NCBI GenBank assembly: GCA_023136835.1
Contig: JAGLQN010000190.1
Coordinates: forward strand, 1 to 39,426
Source: Candidatus Omnitrophota bacterium
Lineage (GTDB): Bacteria > Omnitrophota > Gorgyraeia > Zapsychrales > Zapsychraceae
DNA: 39,426 nucleotides
Direction of reading: 5' to 3'
A program made the position numbers and the translations under genes. Each line of letters opens with the position of its first letter. Within the stretch, counting starts at the first letter, position 1. The notes beneath the pieces were generated by a model. It had not been told where the DNA came from. It searched no databases and was given only the letters and a program-made list of their open reading frames with translations. This document shows, piece after piece, positions 1-11,337 of the stretch.

Positions 1-200
1 TGTGGGAGGTCCCATTTAACCAAATGGTCAAAGTGACCAACTTGGAAAACGGAAAATCTGTAGTCGTTCGTGTTAACGACCGCGGGCCGCACAAACGTTA
101 CGTCGCGAGAGGTCGGATTATTGATCTGAGCAAACGTGCGTTCGCAAGAATTGCTTCTCTAGAAAGAGGATTGATTCGTATCAAATTAGAGCTTCTTTAA
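1..200 (+). CDS. rlpA: RlpA-like septal-ring lytic transglycosylase/lipoprotein, C-terminal part (5' end outside window)
   Basis: The open frame runs in from the left edge (first full codon at base 3) and stops at 198-200. It encodes 65 residues ending a double-psi beta-barrel. Recognisable RlpA elements in order are VPFNQMVKVTNLENGKS, VVVRVNDRGPH and GRIIDLSKRAF, then a closing strand LIRIKLELL. The conserved NDRGP and IDLS motifs are diagnostic of the RlpA/DPBB fold, which acts on peptidoglycan in the periplasm. No SPOR domain follows the barrel, so this is a short form ending with the DPBB domain. The N-terminus, signal peptide and any lipobox are outside the window. The gene is convergent with glpD with only 12 bases between the stop codons. 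Confidence 0.85.
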   Translation, partial: WEVPFNQMVKVTNLENGKSVVVRVNDRGPHKRYVARGRIIDLSKRAFARIASLERGLIRIKLELL

Positions 201-212
201 CCTCGCATCCTG

Positions 213-1718
213 CTAAAATCCCTTTTCTGATAATATAGAGCGAATCATTTTCCGGCATTCTCCCGTCGGGCATTCCTTGTATCCGATAACAAGACGGCGC
301 ATAATAATGTCTTCCACTGTCCGCGCCATTTCCGTCTCAATCGCATAAACGACCTGAGCAAGGATCACTGAACAGCAGGAGCAAATAGGCACTTTTAAAT
401 CCGCGTTCTGCTTGACGCATTTAATAACATCGCTAAAGCGCACGCCGTAAAAATTGATTAATGACCGGATCATCTCAGGCTCTACTCCATAACGTTGCCC
501 CAAGGTATTAACATCCTCGCTAATCTCGCCGCTCCCATAGACGGGGAACTTTTCCCTCGTATGAACAAAAGGTTTTTTTGTCAGCTTGCGGACAACATCC
601 TCGGCAATCTTCCGGTACGTGGTATATTTCCCGCCCATGACATAGATCAGCCCCGAATAGGATTCTTTGATCATATGCTTTCGTGATACGCGCGCCGGGG
701 CCCCCGGCTCGCTGACAAGCGGCCTTAATCCGGCAAAAGACGTAATAATATTATCGTCATTGAAATTCGTCCCGGGTAAAACGCGCTTAGCTTCAGCAAG
801 AAGATAATCGATGTCTGCCCGCTCTACCTCAACACGGTCCGGGTCTCCCGTAAAATCCGTGTCAGTCGTACCGATTAAAGAATTCCCCATCCATGGAATA
901 ATGAAAAAAATCCGGCGATCCGACCGCGTCGGGATCAAAACCGCATGATCAGAAATTTTTCCTTTATAAACAATGTGGACGCCCTTCGTTGGACGGATCC
1001 TCGCTGGCGAGCCGCTGTGTTCTTTCCTCATCAATATATTCGTCCAAGGCCCGACGGCGCAAACGATTTTTCGCGCCCGCACCTCAAAATCTTTTTGTCC
1101 CAGCTCATCGCGCGCGTGCACACCTACCATCCTGCCGTTCTCTTGGATAAACGAACTGACATTCACGTAATTGGCCGCATTGGCGCCCTTTTCAACAGCA
1201 CTAAGAACATTCTCGAGACAAAGCCGCGCGTCATTCATTTGGGCATCACTATACATGACTCCGCCGAGAAGACCTCCCTTTCGGATGCCGGGGACCAACC
1301 GGCATATCTCCTCAACGTTCAACGCGCGATGTCTTTCAATAATATGCTTTTGGCTCAACAGGTCATATAACCTTACACCCAGTTTCATAAGCCAGAACGG
1401 GCGCGCGTCGGAATCATAAACAGGAATAATAAATCTCAACGGCCGCACTAAATGCGGCGCGCTTTTTAATTGAATCGTCCTCTCTCTTAACGATTCGTGA
1501 ACAAGCCCGAATTCCATGTTCTCCAAATAACGCAATCCCCCGTGGATCAGCTTAGTCGATTTGCCTGATGCTCCGCTCGCAAAATCTCCTTTCTCCAGCA
1601 ACGCCACTTTAAGGCCGTTGAGCGCCGACATATGGGCGACCGCCGCCCCATTAATGCCCCCGCCAATAATTAAAACATCGTAGCGGTTTTGCGTGAATCT
1701 TTGAATGTCTCTTTTCAT
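213..1718 (-). CDS. glpD: Aerobic-type glycerol-3-phosphate dehydrogenase (FAD)
   Basis: Oxidises sn-glycerol-3-phosphate to dihydroxyacetone phosphate and passes electrons to quinone at the inner face of the membrane. The N-terminus carries the FAD dinucleotide-binding motif (VLIIGGGINGAAVA) followed by the GlpD signature region FASGASGKSTKLIHGGLRYL. Length is about 501 residues, usual for the family, including the C-terminal cap domain. An upstream in-frame start at 1763 exists, but I prefer ATG at 1718: it has AAAGGA about 5 bases upstream and overlaps the glpK stop as ATGA, implying translational coupling. It is the last gene of a glpK-glpD operon. No glpF transporter gene is seen. Confidence 0.95.
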   Translation of the reverse strand: MKRDIQRFTQNRYDVLIIGGGINGAAVAHMSALNGLKVALLEKGDFASGASGKSTKLIHGGLRYLENMEFGLVHESLRERTIQLKSAPHLVRPLRFIIPVYDSDARPFWLMKLGVRLYDLLSQKHIIERHRALNVEEICRLVPGIRKGGLLGGVMYSDAQMNDARLCLENVLSAVEKGANAANYVNVSSFIQENGRMVGVHARDELGQKDFEVRARKIVCAVGPWTNILMRKEHSGSPARIRPTKGVHIVYKGKISDHAVLIPTRSDRRIFFIIPWMGNSLIGTTDTDFTGDPDRVEVERADIDYLLAEAKRVLPGTNFNDDNIITSFAGLRPLVSEPGAPARVSRKHMIKESYSGLIYVMGGKYTTYRKIAEDVVRKLTKKPFVHTREKFPVYGSGEISEDVNTLGQRYGVEPEMIRSLINFYGVRFSDVIKCVKQNADLKVPICSCCSVILAQVVYAIETEMARTVEDIIMRRLVIGYKECPTGECRKMIRSILSEKGF

Positions 1719-3226
1719 AAATCCTTTGTATCCGCCTGCGTTTGGCCAATGGCCTTTTTCCATCCGTCGCAGAGTTCTTTCCGCTTTTTGTTTTCCATCT
1801 TCGGTTTAAAAACACGCTGTATCTGATGCAACTTTTTTAAATCTTTTTTGCTTTTCCATAAACCGATCGTAACACCAGCTAGCTGCGCGGCCCCGAATGC
1901 CGTCGACTCAATGATCTCAGGCCGTATGATCTCGCAATCCAGAATATCGGCTTGAAATTGCATAAGAAAATTATTCTGGCATGCCCCTCCATCAACTTTC
2001 AGAGACCGGATCTGTTTGCCTAATTCCACTCTCATAATATCGAAAACATCTTTCGTTTGATAGGCGATCGATTCTAATGCTGCCCGCGTGATATGCCCGG
2101 GGTTCGTCCCTCGCGTTAATCCGCAGATCATTCCCCGCGCCAGGGCATTCCAATACGGCGCGCCGAGTCCCGTAAAAGCCGGGACAAAATAAACCCCGCC
2201 GGTATCCTTTAATCCTTTGGCTATTTTTTCCGTCTCGGATGATTCCCGCACAATGCTCAACTGGTCCCTGAGCCATTGAACGACCGCGCCGGCAATAAAA
2301 ATAGAGCCTTCTATGGCGTAAATAGGTTTACCTTTCGCGTCACTCGCGATGGTTGAGAGCAAGCCCTGTTTTGAAAGGATCAATTTCTTCCCGGTGTTAA
2401 GAACAATAAAACAGCCAGTCCCGTAAGTATTTTTGATGGTCCCGGGCTCATAACACCCCTGCCCGTAAAGCGCGGCTTGCTGATCTCCGAGAACCGAAGC
2501 GATCGGAATCCCCGAAGGCAGGAATCGCAAATCCGCAGATCCCACATGAGATGTATACCCGAAAATTGATCCGGAATTCTGCACGCTAGGAAGAACCGCA
2601 GATGGAATCCGGAGGATCTTTAAAAGTTCTTTGTCCCATTGAAATGTTCGAATATTAAAGATCAGCGTGCGCGAGGCATTCGTCATATCGGTGACGTGCG
2701 ATTTTCCGCCAGTCAATTTCCAAATAAGCCAGCTGTCGATCGTTCCGAAACAAATATTCCCTTTTTGCGCGCGAGCTCTAAGACCTTTGATATTATCCAG
2801 GCACCATTTAATCTTCGTCCCCGAGAAATAAGGATCCATGACCAAGCCTGTTTTTCGTCGGAACATTGCCGAATGCCGTGACAATTTTCGGCATATATCC
2901 GACGTGCGCCGGCACTGCCAAACAATAGCGCGCGCTACGGGCTTGCCCGTCTTGCGGTTCCACAAAATGGTTGTTTCTCTTTGATTGGTAATGCCGATCG
3001 CCGCAATCTTTTTCGAAGAGACCCTGGATTTCCGGAGAACGCCCTTGATGACATCGACGCAGGACCTCCAGATTTCTTCGGCATCATGCTCAACCCAGCC
3101 GGGTTTTGGGAAATATTGCTTAAATTCTTTGTAGTCGCTGGCAACAATACACCCGTCTTGATCAAATAAAAAAGCCCTTGATCCCGTCGTCCCTTGGTCA
3201 AGCGCAAGAATAAATTGTTTTTGCAT
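1715..3226 (-). CDS. glpK: Glycerol kinase
   Basis: Phosphorylates glycerol with ATP to give the substrate of GlpD. FGGY-family motifs are intact: LALDQGTTGSRAFLFD at the N-terminus, GWVEHDAEEIW, IGITNQRETTILW, IVWQCRRT, and near the C-terminus LKVDGGACQNNFLMQFQADI. The start is taken at 3226, where AAGGAG lies about 7 bases upstream; the in-frame start at 3250 adds eight residues not typical of the family. The resulting length of 503 residues is normal. The stop overlaps the glpD start by four bases. The gene has its own upstream region, separated from gltD by a strong terminator and containing a repeated palindrome that could be an operator. Confidence 0.96.
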   Translation of the reverse strand: MQKQFILALDQGTTGSRAFLFDQDGCIVASDYKEFKQYFPKPGWVEHDAEEIWRSCVDVIKGVLRKSRVSSKKIAAIGITNQRETTILWNRKTGKPVARAIVWQCRRTSDICRKLSRHSAMFRRKTGLVMDPYFSGTKIKWCLDNIKGLRARAQKGNICFGTIDSWLIWKLTGGKSHVTDMTNASRTLIFNIRTFQWDKELLKILRIPSAVLPSVQNSGSIFGYTSHVGSADLRFLPSGIPIASVLGDQQAALYGQGCYEPGTIKNTYGTGCFIVLNTGKKLILSKQGLLSTIASDAKGKPIYAIEGSIFIAGAVVQWLRDQLSIVRESSETEKIAKGLKDTGGVYFVPAFTGLGAPYWNALARGMICGLTRGTNPGHITRAALESIAYQTKDVFDIMRVELGKQIRSLKVDGGACQNNFLMQFQADILDCEIIRPEIIESTAFGAAQLAGVTIGLWKSKKDLKKLHQIQRVFKPKMENKKRKELCDGWKKAIGQTQADTKDL

Positions 3227-3247
3227 TGCCTTCTCCTTAAATGAGCG

Positions 3248-3282
3248 CATAACTTATGTCACCTTTTGTTCCATAAGTTATA
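3248..3282 (-). promoter_or_regulatory. Paired palindromes upstream of glpK, candidate operator over a candidate -10
   Basis: Two near-identical palindromes, CATAACTTATG (3248-3258) and CATAAGTTATA (3272-3282), have centres 24 bp apart. Each is CATAA-N-TTAT(G/A), and together they also form a 10-bp inverted repeat. On the minus strand a possible promoter is TTGCCC (3301-3306), an 18-bp spacer and TATAAC (3277-3282), so the right palindrome would cover the -10. This is the arrangement expected for repression of glpKD by a GlpR-like or other dimeric regulator, but no regulator gene is adjacent. A hairpin in the 5' untranslated region is the alternative. Confidence 0.4.
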
Positions 3283-3291
3283 CACGCGAAT

Positions 3292-3325
3292 TTAAAAAAA
3301 GGGCAACTCTTATCCGGAGTTGCCC
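3292..3325 (-). terminator. Intrinsic terminator downstream of gltD
   Basis: A perfect 9-bp stem (GGGCAACTC/GAGTTGCCC) with a 7-base loop is followed on the minus strand by seven T. It lies 80 bases after the gltD stop and ahead of glpK, separating the glutamate synthase and glycerol units. Confidence 0.9.
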
Positions 3326-3404
3326 TTAGAATTGTCACAACTTTCTAAACACATATTACGTTCATTCTATGACGAGAATTCTATTTTTTCAATCTCTACT
3401 TTAT

Positions 3405-4841
3405 TTAACTGGTGGGTGCCATCAAATACTGATGAACACCCTCAGCGGCCGTCCGTCCTTCATGAATAGCCCAAACCACCAAAGATTGCCCACGGGTCAT
3501 ATCCCCGGCCGTGAAAACACCGGGTATACTGGTCATTTTACTTTGGTCCGCCTTAACATTGCCGCGGGCATCAAGATCAACGCCTAATTCCTCAATCATG
3601 CCGCTCTTAACCGGACCTATAAATCCCATTGCCAGGAAAACCAGGTCGACATCCATTTCAAATTCCGAACCCGGGAGCTCGCTCATCGGCCGGCGCCCGG
3701 TTTCCGGATCCGGATCCCCGAACTCTAAACGCGCCGCATGAAGTTTTTTAAGCTTACCGTTTTTTCCGCTGAATTTCTTCGTCATAACGCAATAATCGCG
3801 CGTGACGCCTTCTTCATGAGAAGTCGACGTTCTTTCAATAAGCGCCCATTGCGGCCATGGATTATCCGCTGCGCGTTCCTTCGGTGGTCGGGGCAATAGT
3901 TCGAATTGTTTAACCGCTTTTGCCCCCTGACGGTTAGACGTCCCGACACAATCGGATCCTGTATCCCCGCCGCCTAATACGACAACACGTTTCCCTTCCG
4001 CGGAAATTCTTTCTTTCCCGTCGACCTTTTTGCCGCGATTAACCCGGTTTTGCTGGGCTAAGAACTCCATCGCAAAATAAACGCCTTGCAGGTTTCTTCC
4101 CTCAATAGGCAAATCCCTAGACTGCTGTGCTCCGCCGCAAAGGACTAAACAATCAAATTTATTCTGTAATTCCTTCACAGAGACATCGACGCCGACATTT
4201 ACTTTTGTTTTAAATTTAACACCTTCTTTCTCCATATACTTTAGGCGACGCTCAACAACCGTTTTCTCCAACTTGAAATCAGGAATACCCAGGGACAATA
4301 GCCCTCCGGGAACTTCGTCCTTTTCATAAACAGTTACCGTATGGCCGAACTTATTGAGCTGGTCGGCACAAGCAAGGCCCGCCGGGCCTGACCCTATAAC
4401 AGCAACTGTTTTCCACGTGCGTACCTTAGGAGGCATGGGTTTCACCCATCCTTCCTTATAGGCTTTCTCGATAATAGAAACTTCTATATTTTTGATTGTA
4501 ACTGCCGGGTCGTTGATCCCAAGAACACAAGCACTCTCGCAAGGGGCAGGACAGACTCGGCCCGTAAATTCAGGAAAATTATTGGTCTTCCACAGCCTCT
4601 TAAGGGCAGCTTCCCAAAGACCGCGAAAAACAAAATCATTCCAATCCGGAATAATATTGCCAATAGGGCAACCTTGTTGACAGAAAGGGATGCCACAGTC
4701 CATGCAGCGGGCACCTTGGATCTTGAGTGTTTCTTCAGGTATATCCTTATTAAACTCATCCCAGTGTTTGAGGCGCGCCTCAACAGGCTGCTTCTCAAAA
4801 TCTTTCCTATCATATTTCATGAATCCGGTTACATCGCCCAT
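3405..4841 (-). CDS. gltD: Glutamate synthase small (beta) subunit
   Basis: Supplies electrons from NAD(P)H through FAD and 4Fe-4S clusters to GltB for glutamate formation from 2-oxoglutarate and glutamine. The N-terminal cluster region is intact: Cys46, Cys49, Cys54 and Cys58 in CMDCGIPFCQQGCP, then Cys97, Cys101 and Cys105 in CPAPCESAC. The FAD motif is VAVIGSGPAGLACADQL and a second nucleotide-binding motif is VVVLGGGDTGSDC. Length 478 residues is standard. AAAGGA lies about 8 bases before the ATG. It follows gltB across a 276-bp gap containing heptamer repeats and is closed by the terminator at 3292-3325. Confidence 0.96.
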   Translation of the reverse strand: MGDVTGFMKYDRKDFEKQPVEARLKHWDEFNKDIPEETLKIQGARCMDCGIPFCQQGCPIGNIIPDWNDFVFRGLWEAALKRLWKTNNFPEFTGRVCPAPCESACVLGINDPAVTIKNIEVSIIEKAYKEGWVKPMPPKVRTWKTVAVIGSGPAGLACADQLNKFGHTVTVYEKDEVPGGLLSLGIPDFKLEKTVVERRLKYMEKEGVKFKTKVNVGVDVSVKELQNKFDCLVLCGGAQQSRDLPIEGRNLQGVYFAMEFLAQQNRVNRGKKVDGKERISAEGKRVVVLGGGDTGSDCVGTSNRQGAKAVKQFELLPRPPKERAADNPWPQWALIERTSTSHEEGVTRDYCVMTKKFSGKNGKLKKLHAARLEFGDPDPETGRRPMSELPGSEFEMDVDLVFLAMGFIGPVKSGMIEELGVDLDARGNVKADQSKMTSIPGVFTAGDMTRGQSLVVWAIHEGRTAAEGVHQYLMAPTS

Positions 4842-4865
4842 CTCTTATTCCTTTTATAAAAATAA

Positions 4866-5112
4866 GAAGTGAGAAGAGGGAAGTAAGAAGCAATAACCGC
4901 CCACAAACCAAGAACAAGCCTTCTCAAAAAATACTTCTCTTTCTTTATAGCGTATTATCAAAATTTATAAATTTGAAAAACTCTTCAAAAAAGATTGATC
5001 TTTTCCAAATATCCCAACATGTTGCTGTTTTTGTCTTTTTCTTTTTTATTTCAATCGAACTTTTTAATTTCTACTTTCCTCGTCTTACTTCTCACTTCCT
5101 TCTTCTTACTTT
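4866..5112. repeat. Inverted pair of degenerate 7-bp repeat arrays in the gltB-gltD gap
   Basis: The left array has four consecutive heptamers: GAAGTGA (4866), GAAGAGG (4873), GAAGTAA (4880), GAAGCAA (4887). The right array (5085-5112) has TTACTTC, TCACTTC, CTTCTTC and TTACTTT, the same unit family in reverse complement. About 190 bp of A+T-rich sequence lies between them with no gene that I can support. The period of exactly seven resembles the short tandemly repeated repetitive (STRR) heptamers described in cyanobacteria. Similar arrays with other units occur at 28194-28249 and 28888-28955. Confidence 0.7.
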
Positions 5113-5117
5113 CACTA

Positions 5118-8100
5118 TTAATTCCCGTCGGCAACAATTGTTTCCGACACTAGATCCGCTTCATTAGGCAAGTTTTCTTCGGGTTTTCTTTCCTGCACCC
5201 CTTCAACAATCCGCCGGTAATCATTCGGATAAACTTTGACGAACTCCGGCAAGATATTCTCCCAGTTCTCCAGGATCCGCTTGGCCACGGCACTTTCAGT
5301 GAGCCGATGATGATTCTCAATAAGTTCACGAAGCTCATCAATGTCTTTCCCCTCTTCAACGGGAAAAAGATCCACCATTCCCATATTACAGCGTGTTTTG
5401 AATTCTCCGTCGCTATCCCAGACATAGGCAATGCCGCCGCTCATACCCGCCGCAAAATTGCGTCCGGTCCTTCCTAAAACAACAACGCGTCCGCCTGTCA
5501 TGTACTCACATCCGTGATCGCCAACCCCTTCGACAACCGCGTTGGCCCCGCTGTTACGGACACAGAACCTTTCGCCGGCAACACCTTTAAAATAGGCTTC
5601 GCCGGAAATGGCCCCGTAAAGAACAACGTTGCCAACAAGTATGTTCTCTTCCGGAACAAATGTCGCTTTGTTTGACGGCCGAATAATAAGCCTCCCGCCG
5701 GATAACCCTTTACCGACATAATCATTGGCATCCCCGGCTAAAGTAAATGTCACACCACACGCGAGAAATGCCCCGAAACTCTGGCCGGCCGATCCGATAA
5801 ATTTGATCCGGATCGTGTTCTCCGGAAGGCCGGCAAGCCCGTATCGACGGGCAATTTCACCGCTTAACATGGTTCCAACAGCGCGATTGGTATTTTTGAT
5901 CTTACAATCAAACTGCCTGGGTTTTCGGCTATCAATGGCGTCTTCACAGCTTTCAATCAGCCGTCTATCCAAAACATCGTCGAGGTCGTGCTCTTGTTTT
6001 CCCACATGATGAATAGGAGTATTCTTAGAGACATCGGCCCTATGCAGGATATTCGTTAGATCAATGCCTTTGGCTTTCCAGTGATCAATAACATCCCTGG
6101 TCTCGAGCATATTAACACGCCCGATCAAATCCTCGAACTTGCGAAACCCTAACCCGGCCATGATCTCACGGACTTCTTCGGCAATAAACGTAAAGAAATT
6201 CACAACATGGCCAGGCTGTCCGGCAAAACGTTTTCGCAACTCCTTGTCTTGCGTTGCTATCCCAACCGAGCACGTATTTAAATGGCATTTGCGCAACAAA
6301 ATACATCCCATACTGACTAACGCCATTGTCGCAAACCCAAACTCGTCAGCCCCCAGCATACCGGCAATGACAACATCTCTCCCTGTTTTTAATTGTCCGT
6401 CCGTCTGAACTCGGATCCTTCCGCGCAAGTCGTTCATCACTAAGACCTGCTGAGTTTCAGCTATTCCCAATTCCATAGGCAAACCGGCATGTTTGATTGA
6501 AGTTTGCGGAGAAGCCCCCGTCCCGCCTTCGTATCCGCTAATAAGAAGATGGTCAGCTTTTCCTTTGGAAACACCCGCGGCAATAGTCCCGACGCCAACT
6601 TCAGAGACAAGCTTGACGCTAATATCCGCTTTTGGATTGGCATTCTTAAGATCATAAATAAGCTGGGCCAAGTCTTCAATAGAGTAAATGTCATGATGCG
6701 GCGGCGGCGAGATAAGGCCAACACCGGGCGTCGTGTAACGTGTCGTGGCGATCTCTTTACTGACTTTATGCCCCGGCAGCTGTCCGCCCTCACCGGGCTT
6801 CGCTCCTTGCGCCATTTTGATCTGCAGCTGGTCAGCATTGACTAAATAGTCAATAGTCACCCCGAAACGCCCCTGCGCAACTTGTTTAATACGGCTCCGT
6901 CGCCAATCTCCGTTAGGGTCCTTTTTAAACCGTGCCGGATCTTCGCCTCCTTCGCCCGTATTGGAAAACGCCCCCAGGCGGTTCATGGCAATCGCAAGCG
7001 TTTCATGGGCCTCTTTCGATATGGACCCGTAGCTCATCGCCCCGGTCGCAAAACGCTTCACAATTTCAGAAGCAGGTTCAACTTCATCGATAGGAACAGC
7101 TTTTCTGTGTTTGAACTGAAGCAGCCCCCGGATATTGGCTAAATTCGTTTGCTGGTCATCGACCAATTTCGAATACTTTTTAAATACCTTATAATCCCCG
7201 GAACGCACCGCATGCCGCAAAAGCGCCACTGTCTGCGGATTTAACTGATGGTGCTCCCCGTTTTTCCGCCAGCGGTAATCGCCTCCCTCATCGAGAACCT
7301 CGTCGTAAATATTCTGGTTTTCATAGGCTTCGTCATGACGCTGGATCACTTCCTTGGCAATGACATGAAGACCGATGCCTCCCACGCGTGATGGCGTTCC
7401 CGTGAAATATCTTTCGACAACTCTCTTGCCTAGCCCAACAGCTTCAAAGATCTGTGCCCCGCAATAGGACTGAATCGTCGAGATCCCCATCTTAGAAATG
7501 ATTTTGAAAAGGCCCTTGCGGGTTGCCTTGAAAAAGTTCTTGTGTGCCTCGGCATAGGTCAAATGCGCCGGATAGGTGCCTTTGTTGATCTGGTTCTCTA
7601 AGGTCTCAAAGGCAAGATACGGGTTCACCGCATTGGCGCCATACCCGATCAGAACGGCAAAATGATGCATCTCCCGCGCTTCTCCCGTCTCGATGACCAG
7701 GCTAACTTTCGTCCGCGTTCCCTGACGGATCAGGTGATGATGCAGTCCTGAACACGCCAGTAAAGACGGGATCGGGATATGATCCTTATCAACACCCCTG
7801 TCGGATAGAACAAGAATGCTGTATTCTTCGACAATAGCTTCATCGGCGCTTTTAAAAAGATCTCCGAGGGCTTTCTGCATGGCTTTCCTACCGCCTTTCT
7901 CATCCTCTGTATCGATCAGATCTTTCTTAAAAACGATCGATAATGTTGTTGCCTTCAATGGTCCCCGATCGACATAACGGATCCTCTCCAACTCATCATT
8001 CGTCACAATCGGCCGCGGGATCCTTAAGCGGTGGCAATGTCCGGGCGTTTCACCAAGAAGATTCCCTTCACCTCCAAGCATCACTGCTTCGTCCATGACC

Positions 8101-9716
8101 ATTTCCTCGCGGATCGAATCAATGGGAGGATTGGTGACTTGAGCAAAAAGCTGTTTAAAGTAACTGAAGAGAAGCTCCGGCCGACGGGAAAGCACGGCAA
8201 GCGGAGTGTCATCTCCCATAGAACCTGTCGCCTCGATACCGTTAAGCGCCATCGGTTTTAAAAGAAGTTTTAGATCTTCGATCGTGTAGCCAAAGGTCTT
8301 TTGTTTCCGGTATAAAGTCTGGGCATCAAGGCCATGAACTTTTTTGGGCGCCGGCAAGTCTTTGACGTCTACGACATGGTTCTTAAGCCATTGTCCGTAA
8401 GGTTGCCGGGCCGCGTATTCTTTCTTAATGCGTTCATCATCGATGACGGTTCCCTCTTTAGTATCGACCAGGAATATCTTTCCCGGCTGTAGCCGCCCTT
8501 TAACAACAACTTGAGATTGGTCAATCGGAAAGGCTCCCGCTTCTGATGCCATGACCACGATATCATCTTTCGTGATCAGGTAACGCGACGGCCGCAGGCC
8601 ATTACGATCCAGGACTGCGCCAATGCAGCGTCCGTCTGTAAAAACGATCGAAGCAGGACCATCCCACGGTTCCATCAGGCATGAATGGTATTCATAGAAC
8701 GCTTTTTTCTCTTCACTCATGTCTTCGTTCCCGTTCCACACTTCGGGGATCATCATCATAATCGCGTGAGGCATAGACCTGCCTGACAATACAATCATCT
8801 CAAAAGCATTATCAAAAGTCGCCGAATCACTGGCATGCGGTTCAACAATCGGTAAAATTTTCTCGATATCTTCACCAAAGGCCTCAGAGACAAATTGCAT
8901 TTCCCGGGCACGCATCCAGTTGACATTGCCCCTGAAGGTATTGATCTCCCCATTATGAGCGGTCATGCGGTAAGGATGCGCCAAAGCCCACGTCGGGAAA
9001 GTATTCGTGCTATAACGGGAGTGCGCCAGGGCAATGGCCGAGACCATATCAGGATCATCAAGATCTGTATAAAAAGGGCTTAGCTGCCCGGCGATTAATT
9101 GACCTTTGTAAACAATGGTCTTGCTTGAAAGGCTGCAAAAGTAATAATAATTTCTTTCCCTTAGGGTCGATTCCTGAACCGTGTTATAAAGCCTTTTTCG
9201 GATGACATAAAGTTTTCGGTCAAAGGCCGCTTGGGGAGTATGTATGCCCCGCTGGATAAAAATCTGTTTGAATGCCGGCATAACCGAACGGGCCACCCTT
9301 CCGATCTTCGTTTCATCATGGGGAACGTCTCTCCAGCCCAGGAATTTCTGCCCTTCCTCATGGATAATATGCTCAAACCATTGCTCGATGGTGTTGCGGT
9401 CCGCGGGGTTAAGCGGCAGAAAAACAATTCCTGTCGCGTAATCACCAAGCGCCGGCAATTGAATGTTCACCTTGGCGCATTCTTTCCGTAAGAAGATATC
9501 GGGCATCTGGATCAGAATGCCGGCCCCGTCCCCCGTCATGGAATCACAGCCACAAGCTCCCCGGTGAGACAAGTTTTCCAGGATCTTAAGGCCATTACGC
9601 ACAATATCATGCGACTGAGCACCTTTCATGTGCGCAATGAAACCTACCCCGCAACTCTCATGCTCAAAGGCAGGATCATAAAGTCCTTTCTTTTTTGGAT
9701 AAAATAGACTGCTCAT
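5118..9716 (-). CDS. gltB: Glutamate synthase large (alpha) subunit
   Basis: Hydrolyses glutamine in an N-terminal Ntn-amidotransferase domain, channels ammonia to the FMN synthase domain and makes glutamate from 2-oxoglutarate. With ATG at 9716 the protein has 1532 residues, and the catalytic Cys is Cys22 in CGVGF, so a 21-residue propeptide would be removed. The synthase domain contains [13 protein letters not shown] and the 3Fe-4S ligands in [12 protein letters not shown]. The C-terminal GXGXG beta-helix includes repeated GG motifs such as [10 protein letters not shown] and [10 protein letters not shown]. An upstream ATG at 9734 is rejected because it lies inside the 3' arm of a hairpin and has no ribosome binding site. 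It lies between gdhA and gltD. Confidence 0.97.
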   Translation of the reverse strand: MSSLFYPKKKGLYDPAFEHESCGVGFIAHMKGAQSHDIVRNGLKILENLSHRGACGCDSMTGDGAGILIQMPDIFLRKECAKVNIQLPALGDYATGIVFLPLNPADRNTIEQWFEHIIHEEGQKFLGWRDVPHDETKIGRVARSVMPAFKQIFIQRGIHTPQAAFDRKLYVIRKRLYNTVQESTLRERNYYYFCSLSSKTIVYKGQLIAGQLSPFYTDLDDPDMVSAIALAHSRYSTNTFPTWALAHPYRMTAHNGEINTFRGNVNWMRAREMQFVSEAFGEDIEKILPIVEPHASDSATFDNAFEMIVLSGRSMPHAIMMMIPEVWNGNEDMSEEKKAFYEYHSCLMEPWDGPASIVFTDGRCIGAVLDRNGLRPSRYLITKDDIVVMASEAGAFPIDQSQVVVKGRLQPGKIFLVDTKEGTVIDDERIKKEYAARQPYGQWLKNHVVDVKDLPAPKKVHGLDAQTLYRKQKTFGYTIEDLKLLLKPMALNGIEATGSMGDDTPLAVLSRRPELLFSYFKQLFAQVTNPPIDSIREEMVMDEAVMLGGEGNLLGETPGHCHRLRIPRPIVTNDELERIRYVDRGPLKATTLSIVFKKDLIDTEDEKGGRKAMQKALGDLFKSADEAIVEEYSILVLSDRGVDKDHIPIPSLLACSGLHHHLIRQGTRTKVSLVIETGEAREMHHFAVLIGYGANAVNPYLAFETLENQINKGTYPAHLTYAEAHKNFFKATRKGLFKIISKMGISTIQSYCGAQIFEAVGLGKRVVERYFTGTPSRVGGIGLHVIAKEVIQRHDEAYENQNIYDEVLDEGGDYRWRKNGEHHQLNPQTVALLRHAVRSGDYKVFKKYSKLVDDQQTNLANIRGLLQFKHRKAVPIDEVEPASEIVKRFATGAMSYGSISKEAHETLAIAMNRLGAFSNTGEGGEDPARFKKDPNGDWRRSRIKQVAQGRFGVTIDYLVNADQLQIKMAQGAKPGEGGQLPGHKVSKEIATTRYTTPGVGLISPPPHHDIYSIEDLAQLIYDLKNANPKADISVKLVSEVGVGTIAAGVSKGKADHLLISGYEGGTGASPQTSIKHAGLPMELGIAETQQVLVMNDLRGRIRVQTDGQLKTGRDVVIAGMLGADEFGFATMALVSMGCILLRKCHLNTCSVGIATQDKELRKRFAGQPGHVVNFFTFIAEEVREIMAGLGFRKFEDLIGRVNMLETRDVIDHWKAKGIDLTNILHRADVSKNTPIHHVGKQEHDLDDVLDRRLIESCEDAIDSRKPRQFDCKIKNTNRAVGTMLSGEIARRYGLAGLPENTIRIKFIGSAGQSFGAFLACGVTFTLAGDANDYVGKGLSGGRLIIRPSNKATFVPEENILVGNVVLYGAISGEAYFKGVAGERFCVRNSGANAVVEGVGDHGCEYMTGGRVVVLGRTGRNFAAGMSGGIAYVWDSDGEFKTRCNMGMVDLFPVEEGKDIDELRELIENHHRLTESAVAKRILENWENILPEFVKVYPNDYRRIVEGVQERKPEENLPNEADLVSETIVADGN

Positions 9717-9733
9717 ATCTTTCTTCTCAAACA

Positions 9734-9778
9734 AACATAAAGGAGTCGAATGATCAAATCACTCAACCCCCTTATGTT
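9734..9778 (-). terminator. Long hairpin between gdhA and gltB (terminator or 5' control element)
   Basis: On the minus strand the arms AACATAAGG and CCTTTATGTT enclose a further imperfect stem (TTGAGTGA/TCATTCGA) with a loop of about five bases. The only T-rich run is TTTATGTTTGTTT, partly inside the stem, so the terminator signal is imperfect. It sits 18 bases before the preferred gltB start and could terminate gdhA transcripts, attenuate gltB, or mask translation. I see no ANTAR-type six-base loop here. Confidence 0.5.
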
Positions 9779-9822
9779 CACTCGTCTTAAATTGCTTTTA
9801 AGAATTTATACGATTCCCGTAA

Positions 9823-11238
<1,416 letters not shown>

Positions 11239-11337
11239 TTATTTCTCCTGATTTACACTAAAACCCGCCTTTCAGGAATTTTCTTGAATTTGAATTCTGT
11301 AAGTTCTATTCCTTCGGACTATTCTTCCTATTGACCT

